64,000 nucleotides of DNA from Cohnella panacarvi Gsoil 349 (GCF_000515335.1 NZ_KI911563.1:2297604-2361603); one strand, 5' to 3'. Counted from the stretch's first letter, positions 41,995 through 51,246 are shown. Program-made: numbers and translations. The notes: generated by a model not told the origin, from the sequence alone.

Positions 41995-42801
41995 ATGAAC
42001 GAAAAGGCGAATCGCAGCCATGCTTTATTATGCGTCAGCAACGGCTACAAACCTCCGAATTTGCATAAGTGGGGGCCGGGCGTACGCGACCTTTATGCGT
42101 TGCATTACATAATGAGCGGCAAGGGCGTACTCGAAACCCGTCAATCCTCATTCCCGTTAAAGGCAGGGGAAAGCTTCGTTATTTTCCCGCATGCGGAGGT
42201 GTATTATTACCCCGATCCTCAAGACCCGTGGGAGTACGCATGGATCGAGTTTAAAGGCGAAGAAGCCCCGCGCCTCTTGTCTCTGACGGAGCTGTCGCCC
42301 GATAAGCCGGTCGTCCCGGAAGCTCCGCATCATCTGGGGCCGCTATTCCCAACCGTCCCGGCCGCGGACGCCGCGCCGTTCGAAATCGTGCGCGCCGAAT
42401 CGGAGCTGCGTCTGCTGCTGTCCTATTACATGGAGCACTATCCGAAGAGCACGACGATTCGTCCGGCGGATTACGCGGAACTGGCGAAGGAGTATATCGC
42501 GAATAACTATTGGAAAACGACGATTACGGTAGCCGATATCGCGAGCGCGGTTCGAATCGAGAGAAGTTATCTGTTCCGCTTGTTCAAGGACGCGAACGGG
42601 ATGTCCGTCTCCGCTTATCTGACCGCGTTCAGAATTCGGCGCGCCTGCGAGCTGTTGAAGTCTTCCGGATTAACCGTTAAATCCGTCGCTTATTCCGTTG
42701 GTTATCAGGACCAGTTGCACTTTTCCAGAGTATTCAAAAAAGCAACATCGCACACCCCGACGGAGTATGCGATGCTGCATGCCGCTCGCGCGGAGCGTTA
42801 A
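41995..42801 (+). CDS. AraC-family transcriptional regulator
   Basis: 268 residues from ATG 41995; a TTG at 41896 would add 33 residues, and the ribosome site (GAAAGGA) is rather distant. The N-terminal cupin-like domain (about 10-150; KAGESFVIFPHAEVYYYPDPQ) senses a ligand, often a sugar. The C-terminal double helix-turn-helix is ITVADIASAVRIERSYLFRLFK and VKSVAYSVGYQDQLHFSRVFKKATSHTPTEY. It is convergent with the alpha-galactosidase gene and is its probable activator. Confidence 0.9.
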   Translation: MNEKANRSHALLCVSNGYKPPNLHKWGPGVRDLYALHYIMSGKGVLETRQSSFPLKAGESFVIFPHAEVYYYPDPQDPWEYAWIEFKGEEAPRLLSLTELSPDKPVVPEAPHHLGPLFPTVPAADAAPFEIVRAESELRLLLSYYMEHYPKSTTIRPADYAELAKEYIANNYWKTTITVADIASAVRIERSYLFRLFKDANGMSVSAYLTAFRIRRACELLKSSGLTVKSVAYSVGYQDQLHFSRVFKKATSHTPTEYAMLHAARAER

Positions 42802-42814
42802 TGAAGATTGCCGT

Positions 42815-43978
42815 TTATACCAGCTTTGCCCGTACGATTACGCAATCGCGCGCCGGTACGGTAGGAGCGAATCTCTCTCTGAATACGCCGAGTTCCTTAT
42901 GCTCCCAGCAGTCGTAGAGCGACAGCGAGATCTTCTCCGCATAGGGAAGTCCGATGTCCCAGAACTGGAGCGAAAGCTGGCGTTGTTCGTCGCTCAAATT
43001 GAAGAAGCCTATGGCCAGATCGCCGTCCGCCAGCACCTTCACGAGCATGAATACTTCGTCCGTATGGAACCATTGCGGCTCCGGTTTGATGCGATATGCG
43101 CCCCGTCCCTCGGTATCCTGATTGATGGCGATGAGATCGGGATTGAGCAGCGTATTCTTCGTTGCTTGGCTGGCGTTCCGGATATCGCAGCCGATCATCA
43201 GCGGAGAACCCATAATGCTCCATAACGAAAAATGGGTTTTGTACTCCGTGTCGGTGCAGCCGCCGCTGTGGCTGCCGATAAAGCCGTCGTTACTGCCGCC
43301 GTGCATGCCGACGATCAGCATATCCATGTCGTTATGGCAGAAGGCGCCGGTATAGCATTCCTTGTCCAATTGCGAAATCGCGAGCTTCTTGACGGAGTCC
43401 CAGTTATCTTGAATGTCTCCCGTGGACCGGTACATATGGGCTCCCGATGCGCGTATCCACTGATAGACGTTGTCTTCTCCCCAATTACAGGCGGAGAACA
43501 AGATGTCCCTTCCGCAATTTTTGAGCGCCAGGCTCATTCGTTTGTACATTAACTCTCCCGACAGGTTGCGAGGTTTGAAGCAGTAATCGTACTTTAAGTA
43601 GTCCACGCCCCATTCGGCCAACAACCGCGCATCCTGGAACTCATGCTCGAAGCTGCCCGGATAACCGGCGCACGTATGGGTCCCTACGCAGGAATACATG
43701 CCGAACTTTAAGCCCTTCGAATGAATATAGTCCGCGAGCGCCTTCATTCCGCTCGGGAATTTGGCCGGATCGGCGACGAGATTGCCGTCCTGGTCCCTTT
43801 CTTTCAAGCTCCAGCAGTCATCGATGACGATATATTCGTACCCTGCCTCCTTGTACCCTTCCGAGACGAACACATCCGCGACGTCGCGGATCAATTGTTC
43901 GTTAATGTCCCAGGTGAAGGTGTTCCAAGAATTCCATCCCATCGCGGGCGTCAGGCCCAGCAGCTTGCGGTTGTCCAC
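42815..43978 (-). CDS. GH27 alpha-galactosidase
   Basis: 387 residues from GTG 43978, after AAAGGATGATG. Family 27 motifs are clear: GLTPAMGWNSWNTF, YIVIDDCW, the nucleophile in WGVDYLKYDYC, and the acid/base aspartate in MYRSTGDIQDNWDS. No signal peptide, so it probably acts on imported alpha-galactosides. It is convergent with the AraC gene; only 13 bases separate the two stops. Confidence 0.95.
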   Translation of the reverse strand: MDNRKLLGLTPAMGWNSWNTFTWDINEQLIRDVADVFVSEGYKEAGYEYIVIDDCWSLKERDQDGNLVADPAKFPSGMKALADYIHSKGLKFGMYSCVGTHTCAGYPGSFEHEFQDARLLAEWGVDYLKYDYCFKPRNLSGELMYKRMSLALKNCGRDILFSACNWGEDNVYQWIRASGAHMYRSTGDIQDNWDSVKKLAISQLDKECYTGAFCHNDMDMLIVGMHGGSNDGFIGSHSGGCTDTEYKTHFSLWSIMGSPLMIGCDIRNASQATKNTLLNPDLIAINQDTEGRGAYRIKPEPQWFHTDEVFMLVKVLADGDLAIGFFNLSDEQRQLSLQFWDIGLPYAEKISLSLYDCWEHKELGVFRERFAPTVPARDCVIVRAKLV

Positions 43979-44191
43979 TAGACATCATCCTTTCTCGGTT
44001 CGCGGCGGCTGGCGCCTCATGCCGAGAGGCTTGGCCGTGCGAGGCTCTTCTCGTATTACATCATACGTCTCTTCATCGGCGTATAGCTTGAGGTTGCTTC
44101 TATATGGATATTTGTTGTTTTCGCAATGGCGAACCGTCAGTCGGCAATCTCGATGATGCGACAGCAGAGTTAACTCAACGCCGAGTCCCAC

Positions 44192-44220
44192 AAAAAAACC
44201 CTGACCTCATGCGGTCAGGG
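44192..44220 (-). terminator. Terminator after the ydjO-like gene
   Basis: 8-bp stem CCCTGACC/GGTCAGGG with loop TCATGC and seven U residues on the minus strand. Confidence 0.85.
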
Positions 44221-44226
44221 TAATTA

Positions 44227-44250
44227 TGGTGAAGCTGAGGGGAATTGAAC
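44227..44250 (-). other. tRNA 3'-end-like fragment (T loop to CCA)
   Basis: On the minus strand TTCAATTCCCCTCAGCTTCACCA reads like the T loop, 3' T stem, acceptor strand and CCA of a tRNA, but the 5' partner strands are absent. It lies between the ydjO-like stop and its terminator. A scar of an integration event or chance are both possible. Confidence 0.3.
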
Positions 44251-44256
44251 GCACAC

Positions 44257-44469
44257 TCACAGCTTTATCTGGAGAGGACTAGTATTCATAACCATTGCCA
44301 GCATTTTTTCGCCTTTGACCATCTCGGATTGGCATAAGGAGCATATTGGAACGATGGAGAATACGAAGTTATCCCTCATCCATCCGCGGCAGTTTTCCTT
44401 CGTACAAGACCATATGGCAGTTAATTCTTCGGGAAGATCCTCCAGCGGTTTTTTGCGAGAATGATACAA
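44257..44469 (-). CDS. YdjO-like cold-inducible protein
   Basis: 70 residues with two paired-cysteine motifs, WSCTKENCRGWMRDNF and CSLCQSEM, a small zinc-ribbon-like pattern seen in B. subtilis YdjO. It lies directly downstream of the cold-shock gene on the same strand, the expected neighbour. Its ribosome site is AGGAGG. A role in cold adaptation is known only by association. Confidence 0.8.
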   Translation of the reverse strand: MYHSRKKPLEDLPEELTAIWSCTKENCRGWMRDNFVFSIVPICSLCQSEMVKGEKMLAMVMNTSPLQIKL

Positions 44470-44508
44470 TTGTGTATCCTCCTTCTCTCTTGAAATGGAT
44501 GTATCGAT

Positions 44509-44545
44509 AAAAAAAGCCCCAAACGAAATTCTTCCGTTCGGAGCT
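44509..44545 (-). terminator. Terminator between the cold-shock gene and ydjO
   Basis: AGCTCCGAACG pairs with CGTTTGGGGCT (two G-U pairs) and is followed by seven U residues on the minus strand. Confidence 0.8.
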
Positions 44546-44552
44546 AGAAGGC

Positions 44553-44753
44553 CTACAGTTTTACGACATTCTCGGCTTGTGGTCCGCGATTGCCTTGCAC
44601 GACATTAAACTCGACGCGCTGGCCTTCGTCCAAGGATTTGTAGCCGTCGCCGACGATTGCGCTGAAATGTACGAATACGTCGTTACCGCCCTCTACTTCA
44701 ATGAAGCCGAAGCCCTTGTCTGCATTAAACCATTTCACTGTTCCTGATTCCAA
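44553..44753 (-). CDS. csp: Cold-shock protein (CspA/CspB family)
   Basis: 66 residues if started at TTG 44753, seven bases after AAGGTGG, which restores the usual family length and the start ESGTVKWFN. An in-frame ATG at 44774 would add seven residues. RNP1 KGFGFIEV and RNP2 VFVHFSAI are intact, as is the ending [10 protein letters not shown]. It binds single-stranded RNA and melts structures at low temperature. A roughly 130-base leader with a strong stem-loop precedes it. Confidence 0.92.
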   Translation of the reverse strand: MESGTVKWFNADKGFGFIEVEGGNDVFVHFSAIVGDGYKSLDEGQRVEFNVVQGNRGPQAENVVKL

Positions 44754-44786
44754 ATAAATAACCACCTTATTCATATTTACATGACC

Positions 44787-44895
44787 TTTTTATTTATAAG
44801 AAATAAAAATTCACATACCGTACAAGGTTATTGCAGCAATAGAATAACCCTCTACGCTATGTGAATTCGGTCAAGACTGCTGTAAATTCATTATA
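44787..44895 (-). promoter_or_regulatory. Cold-shock gene leader: promoter, terminator-like stem-loop, A/U-only hairpin
   Basis: A perfect TATAAT (44890-44895) predicts a start near 44883. A nested stem-loop follows: AATTCACATA/TATGTGAATT (44808-44817 with 44858-44867) around GGTTATT/AATAACC (44826-44832 with 44843-44849), running into UUUAUUU like an attenuator. The U-rich tail can instead pair in a second, A/U-only stem (44787-44795 with 44801-44809). The two structures are mutually exclusive. Confidence 0.6.
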
Positions 44896-45022
44896 TCATA
44901 ACTCTCCATAAATAACTAATAGGAATAGCACCCAGGCTTAGGACTTGAACAACGCGAAGCCGCAAACGCAAAAAAGAGCTCAGCGCCTACGCGGCACCGG
45001 GCTCTTCCATGATCTTCCTCAC

Positions 45023-45331
45023 TTAACTTTTACGCTCGTTCTCCTTGGTCGCCGCCGCTAGCATAGCGTCCCAATTCGCGAAATCCGTCTCTCTTGCAAC
45101 ATGCCGATCGAACAACTCGTCGGGGATGTTCCGAACGTCTTCGCGCGTTTGTACTTGAAAATTACCCTTCGTTAGAAACTCCGCAAAGCTACTCGATTGG
45201 GAATGCTTCTTCATAAACGTTTCGTCAAACAGTTGCGCGAGCGGAACGCCTTCAGGATCGACCTGAACGGTTTTCAACCCTTGCAATTCCTTCAACAGTT
45301 CGTCGAACGCCATCGGTTTATTCTTTCTCAA
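45023..45331 (-). CDS. Conserved hypothetical protein
   Basis: 102 residues, soluble and acidic. It has the look of a small Bacillales family (MAFDELLKELQGLKTVQVDPEG, FMKKHSQSSSFAEFLTKGNF, ARETDFANWDAMLAAA), but I cannot name a domain. It lies 33 bases after the HEAT-repeat gene on the same strand and may form a pair with it. Confidence 0.65.
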   Translation of the reverse strand: MRKNKPMAFDELLKELQGLKTVQVDPEGVPLAQLFDETFMKKHSQSSSFAEFLTKGNFQVQTREDVRNIPDELFDRHVARETDFANWDAMLAAATKENERKS

Positions 45332-45364
45332 ACCATCACTCCTAGAAGTTTATTTACAGCTAAC

Positions 45365-45793
45365 CTACCTAGTCCTTAATTCAGCCCACTTGCTCTCAAG
45401 CCATTGATCAAATTCAGCACCTTTAACGCCTTCGTAAGTATCGTATAGATCGATCCTCATCTTCTTGAGTTTCTCTTTAAACGATTCGAAGGAATGCCCT
45501 GCCGGCAAGCTCTTCTTGATTCTCAGCAGAATTTTGGTAACGCCGTGAATCGGTTCGCCTTGCTTCCTTGGCGGCAGCTGCACATCCTCTCCAAGCTGTT
45601 GCAGCTTGCGGAAGGCTGCCTCCTGTACGGAATAGACGAGATCGTTATTCAAGCGATGCTTAAGAACGTCAATGATTTTAGGGTGATTCCATTGACCTAG
45701 TTGTTCTACGGCCTCTAACCGCTCTCTCCAAGAGGATGTCCGATTCGCGGCTGTCTTTAACTGCTCATAATGAGTGGGTAGATCATTTCCCAA
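45365..45793 (-). CDS. Small HEAT-repeat protein
   Basis: 142 residues from TTG 45793; no ATG is available, and the start is uncertain. A HEAT-like pair of helices (SWRERLEAVEQLGQWNHPKIIDVLKHRL, VYSVQEAAFRKLQQLG) precedes a charged C-terminal part (FESFKEKLKKMRIDLYDTYEG). It is likely a protein-interaction scaffold; partner unknown. Confidence 0.65.
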   Translation of the reverse strand: MGNDLPTHYEQLKTAANRTSSWRERLEAVEQLGQWNHPKIIDVLKHRLNNDLVYSVQEAAFRKLQQLGEDVQLPPRKQGEPIHGVTKILLRIKKSLPAGHSFESFKEKLKKMRIDLYDTYEGVKGAEFDQWLESKWAELRTR

Positions 45794-46079
45794 TTCAACG
45801 TTGCTCAGCTCTTCTCACCCCATCCTGTTCAAACCTACCGTAATGATACTTCCTGCCATCAGCCGCATTATAATAACATTATATCATTGAATTCAACCAA
45901 TTTATTGCCGAAAGTACAATATTCAATCATCCGACTACCTCAAGTTCATTTGAGCATTTTGTATTAACCTAGGTCCTTGCTCTCGTATGACAGCCCATGA
46001 GCGTATCCAGTCGTTCGTCCTCGGTGAACTCTGCCATGCGGTGTCGTATGTACTCTTTATAAGCGTCCAACTGATGAGT
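45794..46079. other. Intergenic region without a clear gene
   Basis: AT-rich between 45840 and 45980; holds the promoter region of the HEAT gene. The short plus-strand frame from 45987 to 46196 crosses two hairpins and shows no coding character. Confidence 0.5.
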
Positions 46080-46109
46080 AAAAATCCACAACCTCATGAA
46101 GTTGTGGAT
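46080..46109 (-). terminator. Terminator downstream of the ugpQ copy
   Basis: 9-bp stem ATCCACAAC/GTTGTGGAT (46084-46092 with 46101-46109) followed by UUUUUAC on the minus strand. Confidence 0.75.
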
Positions 46110-46131
46110 GAAAGGATACAAGCGCCTTCTA

Positions 46132-46186
46132 CAAAACTGCCCCCCATTTGTTGGATTCGATCTAACAAATGGGGGTGCAAGTTTTG
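46132..46186. repeat. Long inverted repeat next to the ugpQ stop
   Basis: Arms of 21 and 23 bases (46132-46152 and 46164-46186) match except for two one-base gaps: CAAAACTGCCCCCCATTTGTT against AACAAATGGGGG followed by TGCAAGTTTTG, with an 11-base loop. There is no U-tract, so it is more like a mobile-element end or RNA-processing structure than a terminator. Confidence 0.7.
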
Positions 46187-46196
46187 CTTATGCTAG

Positions 46197-46922
46197 TTAG
46201 GCTCGCTTAAGCTCAGGATGGCTCTCATAGAATGCAGCCCAGCGCTCCAGCTCATTGGTCGTAATCAGCGTCTCCGGATATTGCCGTGCGATGATTTCCA
46301 TATCCGCAATCGTATCCACCGGCCACGGACCCACTTCCACGCCCTGCTCCATAATCATGCTCGCATACTGCTCCGTCAGCATCTTCATCGGCACGCCCAG
46401 CAGCTCGCAGCGGGTTTCCTTCAAGAAGGGGAACACATACGGCATGCTGCAGCTGGACGTTAGTCCAAGGCGAATGTCCGCATCCAGCCCTCTCAGCCTC
46501 TGAATGCTGAAATGGTCGAAGCTGATGATGATGGTCTGCTCGAACGTATTGGTTTGGCGCAGAACATCCAGCGCTTTCTGCTCCAGACCCGGGTACAAAT
46601 CGCCCGCCTGCTTCAATTCCACCATCACGTTCAACTTCCCACGCAACAGCTTCATCGTCTCTTCCAACGTCGGAATACGCTCGTGCGTCCCGATTCTCAT
46701 CCGCTGGAGCTCCGCTAACGTATAATCCTTCACGTAGCCGCTATGGTCGCTCATCCGGTCCACCGTGTAGTCATGCATCACGACAGGCACGCCGTCCTTG
46801 CTTAGCTGCACATCCAGCTCTACATACGTATAGCCGAGATCGACCGCCGCTTGGAACGAGGACAAGGTATTCTCCGGGTGCTTCACCGGATAGCCCCGGT
46901 GCGCAATTCCTCTAATCGACAT
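46197..46922 (-). CDS. ugpQ: Glycerophosphodiester phosphodiesterase (UgpQ-like), copy 1
   Basis: 241 residues. The GDPD catalytic residues are in IAHRGYPVKHPENTLSSF, YVELDVQLSKDGVPVVMHD. It splits glycerophosphodiesters into glycerol-3-phosphate and an alcohol, in the cytoplasm since no signal is seen. It ends a run of ugp-like transport genes on the same strand. The coding sequence is nearly identical to the partial copy at 63323-64000: I see two base differences (46251 and 46587) over the shared 678 bases, and identity begins exactly at the stop codon. Confidence 0.93.
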   Translation of the reverse strand: MSIRGIAHRGYPVKHPENTLSSFQAAVDLGYTYVELDVQLSKDGVPVVMHDYTVDRMSDHSGYVKDYTLAELQRMRIGTHERIPTLEETMKLLRGKLNVMVELKQAGDLYPGLEQKALDVLRQTNTFEQTIIISFDHFSIQRLRGLDADIRLGLTSSCSMPYVFPFLKETRCELLGVPMKMLTEQYASMIMEQGVEVGPWPVDTIADMEIIARQYPETLITTNELERWAAFYESHPELKRA

Positions 46923-46958
46923 TGCGGTATGCTCCTTTATTCTTTCGTTATTCTGGCG

Positions 46959-48286
46959 TTATTCTTTCATTAACGCTTCGGCTTCCTTCTTGAAGCCGTT
47001 AAGCGTCGATGCGATATCCGCATTGTCGTACATAATCGCCTCGGTCGCTTTCAGGAAGATTTGATCCACCGCTGCGAATGCCGCGTGGTTATTCGTATCA
47101 ATCGCATGCGCCAGCTGCTCGAATGCCACCTTGCGGGCAGGTACCTGCTCCCACTGCGCTTTCATTTCAGCCGACTCGACCATTTTCTTCGTGAATGGCA
47201 CGTAGCCCGAATCCAGGATGAACTGCTGGCCGCCCTGCGGATCGTTGAACACCCAGTTCATGAAATCCCATGCCGCTTCTTTGTTCTTCGAATCCTCGAA
47301 CATGACCAGGTTCGCTCCGCCCGTTGGCGCGCCATATTGCTCTTTCATCGGCAAGTACGCCGTCACATACTCAAAATCCACCACGCCGGCATGACGACCA
47401 ATGACGCCCGTCGATTCCATCATCATCCCGACTTGACCGCTCGCGAACATGCCGTTCACAATATTGCCGGAATCCTGCCGCGCGGATAGTACAAGGCGCC
47501 CGTGCTTTGCATCTTCTTCAAGAATTCAAAGGCGGCCACGCCTTCCTGATCAAAGCCCATACCCGTGCCTTCTTCATTGAAGAACGCCCCTTTTTGCTGG
47601 ACGATCATCGCGATCGGGTACCAGCTCGCATATGGCATCGTATAGCCATAGCGCTTGTATTCGCCATTTTCTTTGATGACCAGCGCATTGGCGACCGTCT
47701 CTAATTCCTCCCAAGTCGTCGGGATCTTCAGGCCTTTCTCATCGAGCATCGTTTTGTTGATATGCAGCAGCGGCGTGGAGCGGTTGAACGGCAGGGCGTT
47801 CAACTGACCGTTAAATTTCACGTTGCCGAGCAGGCCCGGCAGGAAATCGTCCTCGCTCATCCCCGTGCTGGCCAGCAGCGGATTCAGGTCCGCGAGCACC
47901 TCCGCTTCTGCAAGCAGAGGAACAAAGGCACGCTCGAGCATGGAGATGTCCGGTGCGGTTTTGGCCGGCACGGCTTGCTGCAGCTTCGTCAGCGTCTCTT
48001 GGTAGTTCCCTTGGAACGTCCCGATCACTTCCACTTTATCTTGCGAAGCATTGTAGGCCTTGATCATCTTATCGATATATTCCCCGTTGTTGCCGCTCAT
48101 CGAGTGCCAGAAATTCACGGTTGTTTTGCCCGCTGCCGGGGTCTTGCTCTCCACCGCCGACGGACTCGGCGTCTCTTTGCCGCCCGCTGTGTTCTCCGGT
48201 GTATTGTTGTTTGACGCACACGCAGCCAGCATACTGATCAACAAGCTAAGGATAACAACCATCATGCCTACGCTCTTCTTTTTCAT
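46959..48286 (-). pseudogene. ugpB: ABC sugar/glycerol-3-phosphate binding protein, frameshifted (ugpB-like)
   Basis: Two overlapping frames together make a complete family 1 binding protein of about 440 residues. The first part starts at ATG 48286 after GGAGGGG, with a lipoprotein signal (lipobox LAAC), then NFWHSMSGNNGEYIDKMIKAYN. The frame breaks near 47480, where YYPRG should continue in the other frame as QDSGNIVNGMFASGQVGMM; one base is added or two lost. The second part runs to the natural stop at 46959. Either a true pseudogene or a sequencing error in a G-rich run. It would have bound glycerophosphodiesters or glycerol-3-phosphate. Confidence 0.85.
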
Positions 48287-48336
48287 TGATACCCCTCCAT
48301 TGTGCTTTTTTTTATCATTCAAGGAATCGCGTGAAC

Positions 48337-49167
48337 TTACTTGATTCCTGAATAAACGAAGGCTTTGACAATCTGCTTGGAACAGAACAGGTACACGAGC
48401 AGAATCGGCACGACGAGCACCACGTTGCCCGCCATAATGATGTGCCAGTTGCTGATGCCCTCGGTCTCCCTCAGCATCGCGATCCCGATCGTCAGCGGAC
48501 GTACCCCCGTCGAATCGGTCATCACCAGCGGCCAGAAGTAATCGTTCCAGTGGCTCACAAAGCTAAACAGCCCAATCGTGGCGAGTGCCGGGATGGACAT
48601 GGGCACCATGATTTTTCGCATGATTGTAAACTCGTTGGCATTGTCCAGCCGTGCCGACTCGATGATTTCCGAGGGCACCTGCATGAAATATTGCCGCAGC
48701 AGGAAGATCCCGAACGCATTGGCGGCAAACGGCAGGATTTGCGGCCATAGCGTATGAACCAGCCCCCAGTCGGCCAGCATCAAGTAAATCGGAATGAAGG
48801 TCACCTGACCCGGAATCATGAACGCCAGCAGCACCAGGGCAAAGAAGAAGTGTTGTCCTCTAAATTTATATTTGGCAAAGGCGTAAGCCGCCGGGATCAT
48901 CACCAGCATTTGAATGACGATAATGCTCAGCGTGACGATGATCGAGTTTTTCGTATAGGTCAGGAAGGGTCCGGACTGCATCGCGGTCACAAAGTTGGAC
49001 CATTGCGGCAGCGCGGGCAGCAGCTTCGGCGGAAAGATCATCGTTTCCGGAAAGGTCTTAAGGGATGTGGTGATCATCCACACGAACGGAAACAGGAAGA
49101 TCAGGAGCACGACGCTCTTTAACGCCACGCTGATCCCGGCAACCCCGTAACGCCATTTCGAATTCAT
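48337..49167 (-). CDS. ugpE: ABC transporter permease (UgpE/MalG type)
   Basis: 276 residues from ATG 49167 after AAAGGACGAAAG. Six membrane spans; the EAA loop that contacts the ATPase is EIIESARLDNANEFTIMRKIMVPMSIPAL. It appears intact although its partner permease, binding protein and ATPase are all broken in this copy, so the transporter is unlikely to work unless it borrows parts from another operon. Confidence 0.92.
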   Translation of the reverse strand: MNSKWRYGVAGISVALKSVVLLIFLFPFVWMITTSLKTFPETMIFPPKLLPALPQWSNFVTAMQSGPFLTYTKNSIIVTLSIIVIQMLVMIPAAYAFAKYKFRGQHFFFALVLLAFMIPGQVTFIPIYLMLADWGLVHTLWPQILPFAANAFGIFLLRQYFMQVPSEIIESARLDNANEFTIMRKIMVPMSIPALATIGLFSFVSHWNDYFWPLVMTDSTGVRPLTIGIAMLRETEGISNWHIIMAGNVVLVVPILLVYLFCSKQIVKAFVYSGIK

Positions 49168-49201
49168 CGCTTTCGTCCTTTCGCAGGCTTTTGTCGATCG
49201 G

Positions 49202-49585
49202 TTATTGATAGTGCACCTTATTGGCCAGCACCCGGAAGTAAACGAACGTGAGAATCGCAATGATGACCATCAATATAATCCCCGTTGCCGACGCATACCC
49301 TAGGTTGTTGGAGCGGTATTCATAGATGTGATACACCAAGGTCGAGGTCGAATTGTTCGGGCCGCCCCGGTCATGATCCGCACGGTATCGAACACTTTGA
49401 AGGAGCCGATGGTCATAATAATCAGAACAAAGAACAACTGTGGCGAAATCATCGGCAGCGTAATTTTGTAGAAGGTTTTAAACCCGGCTGGCATTATCCA
49501 GCGCGGCCGCTTCATAGATCGTCGGCGGCACGCTCTGCAGCGCCGCGTCAGAAACACAATAAGATAAAAGTGCAAGACCGGTGAG
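49202..49585 (-). pseudogene. ugpA: ABC permease C-terminal fragment (UgpA/MalF type)
   Basis: The C-terminal 130 or so residues of a MalF-type permease, in three frames. AALQSVPPTIYEAAALDNAS (EAA loop) shifts to KTFYKITLPMISPQLFFV and then, within a G-rich run near 49363, to NSTSTLVYHIYEYRSNN and VYFRVLANKVHYQ before the stop at 49202. The N-terminal part lies at 50090-50204, separated by an inverted copy of ATPase sequence. Confidence 0.8.
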
Positions 49586-50090
49586 GTCATTCACAGACCT
49601 GAACCCGAATGAAGAATAAGAGTTGCGAAATTGAAAGGCTTGAGCATTTGGATTGGCACATTATCGATAGCGCTTACGAATCCAAATGTCGTGAATCAGT
49701 ACTACAAGGCAAAAAGGAGTGACTGCTCTTGGCATCGATCGAGTTCAGGATCGAAGGTAACGAAATCCTTTGGCGACAGTACGGTCATCAAGGATTTGGA
49801 TTTAACGATTGCGGCGGCGAAATCCCACGGTGCCTTGTCGGACCCTCCGGTGCGGGAAGACCACGCTCTTGCGCATGATCGCAGGCTCGATCGCCCAGAC
49901 CTCGGGCGCGGTGCTCATTGACGGGCAAGGATGTGACGCAAATCGCGTTCCCGGACAGCGCGGGGTCGCGATGGTCTTCCAAAACTATGCGATCTATCGC
50001 GAATAGCTGTCCCCGTGCGGGGAAAATATGAATTTGGTCCTGCTTTGATCAGCAAGGTAAGCAAAGAGCGCAGCCGCACGAGCAAGTAGA
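49555..50090 (+). repeat. Indel-rich inverted copy of the ATPase gene 5' half and its promoter
   Basis: The plus strand here repeats the reverse complement of about 50900-51430: the leader (AAACACAATAAGATAAAAGTG), the ribosome site and start AAAAAGGAGTGACTGCTCTTG, and the ATPase coding region as far as GGTAAGCAAAGAG. Differences are mostly one- to four-base insertions and deletions, for example GACGGGCAAGG for GACGGCAAGG. It is non-coding as it stands and interrupts the ugpA-like gene. Confidence 0.8.
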
Positions 50091-50204
50091 GAGCACAGGG
50101 TATATCACAAAGCATAGGATCGCGAGCATCGCAGGCAGAATCATGACGTAGGGCCGCGCGTAGCTTGTCCCATCTCGTGGTGTTAATCCGTCGGTCTTCC
50201 TCAT
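50090..50204 (-). pseudogene. ugpA: ABC permease N-terminal fragment (UgpA/MalF type)
   Basis: Starts at ATG 50204 as MRKTDGLTPRDGTSYARPYV, then the first membrane span MILPAMLAILCFVIYPVL, where the inverted repeat begins. About 38 residues survive. It continues the operon order ATPase, UgpA, UgpE, UgpB, UgpQ. Confidence 0.7.
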
Positions 50205-50209
50205 CCGAC

Positions 50210-51246
50210 GAGCGTTTCGAGGTGGATCCGCAGCGGGGGGATCCTCTCTGCGGGATTCGGTTCTCGTCCGCACCGAACAGCATGATTTCTCTACCGACAC
50301 CGGAGTCGTGACGTGCTCGACGTCACGAGTGAAGAGATCCTCATAGCACTTGATCATAAAGGTGAATTGCTCGTTCTTCACCTGATAGATCGTCTCCGAG
50401 CCGAGCATTTCACGCGTGGTTATGACGCCCTTGTAGCGGAACCAAGCGTCGAGGGGGTTCTGGTCAGCACCGCCGACTCCGGTCGAAAGCCGAAATGCGC
50501 GCGCATCCATGCCCAGCGGTGCGACATTCATCGGCGGGTACGCCGACGAACTGCGCGGTAAACCGGTTATTCGGCTCCCGGTAAATGAGATCCGGCGATG
50601 CTTCCTGCTGGATAACCCCTTTGTTCATGAGTACGATGGTGTCGGCCATGGACATGGCTTCCACCTGGTCATGCGTCACATAGACGAAGGTGGTGCCGAG
50701 CTTCTTATGCAGCTCGATAAGCTCGATCCGCATTTGAATGCGCAGCTTCGCATCCAGGTTCGATAACGGCTCGTCCATGAGGAAGACCGACGGCTTCTTC
50801 ACCATGGCCCTGGCCAAGGCTACGCGCTGGCGCTGGCCGCCCGAGAGCGTGGAGGGCTTGCGATCCAAATACTCGCTTAAGCCGACGGTAGCGCTGATGC
50901 TCTCGACGAGCTCGGTGCGCTCCTCTTTGCTTACCTTGTTATTTTTCAGACCAAATTCGATATTTTCCCGCACGGACATGGTCGGATAGATCGCATAGTT
51001 TTGGAAGACCATCGCGACCCCGCGCTGTCCGGGAGCGATTTGCGTCACATCCTTGCCGTCAATGAGCACCGCGCCCGAGGTCTGGGGATCGAGCCCTGCG
51101 ATCATGCGCAAGAGCGTGGTCTTCCCGCACCCGGAGGGTCCGACAAGCACCGTGAATTCGCCGTCCGCAATCGTTAAATCCAAATCCTTGATGACCGTAC
51201 TGTCGCCAAAGGATTTCGTTACCTTCCTGAACTCGATCGATGCCAA
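50210..51246 (-). pseudogene. ugpC: ABC transporter ATPase, frameshifted (UgpC/MsmX type)
   Basis: The first 240 residues are intact from TTG 51246: Walker A GPSGCGKTT, Q-loop, signature LSGGQRQR, Walker B VFLMDEPLSNLD and H-loop TFVYVTHDQVEAMSMAD. The frame breaks near 50525; the TOBE-like C-terminal domain continues in another frame (PLGMDARAFRLSTG, REMLGSETIYQVKNEQFTFMI) and breaks again near 50283 (MLFGADENRIPQ). The nucleotide-binding half could still be made, but the regulatory domain is lost. Confidence 0.85.

Noticed and set aside
45987..46196. 69-codon plus-strand ORF
   Set aside because: It runs through a terminator hairpin and a long inverted repeat and has no ribosome site.
49735..50006. 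A second, plus-strand ABC ATPase gene
   Set aside because: The similarity is an indel-ridden inverted copy of the ATPase gene start; no frame stays open long enough.
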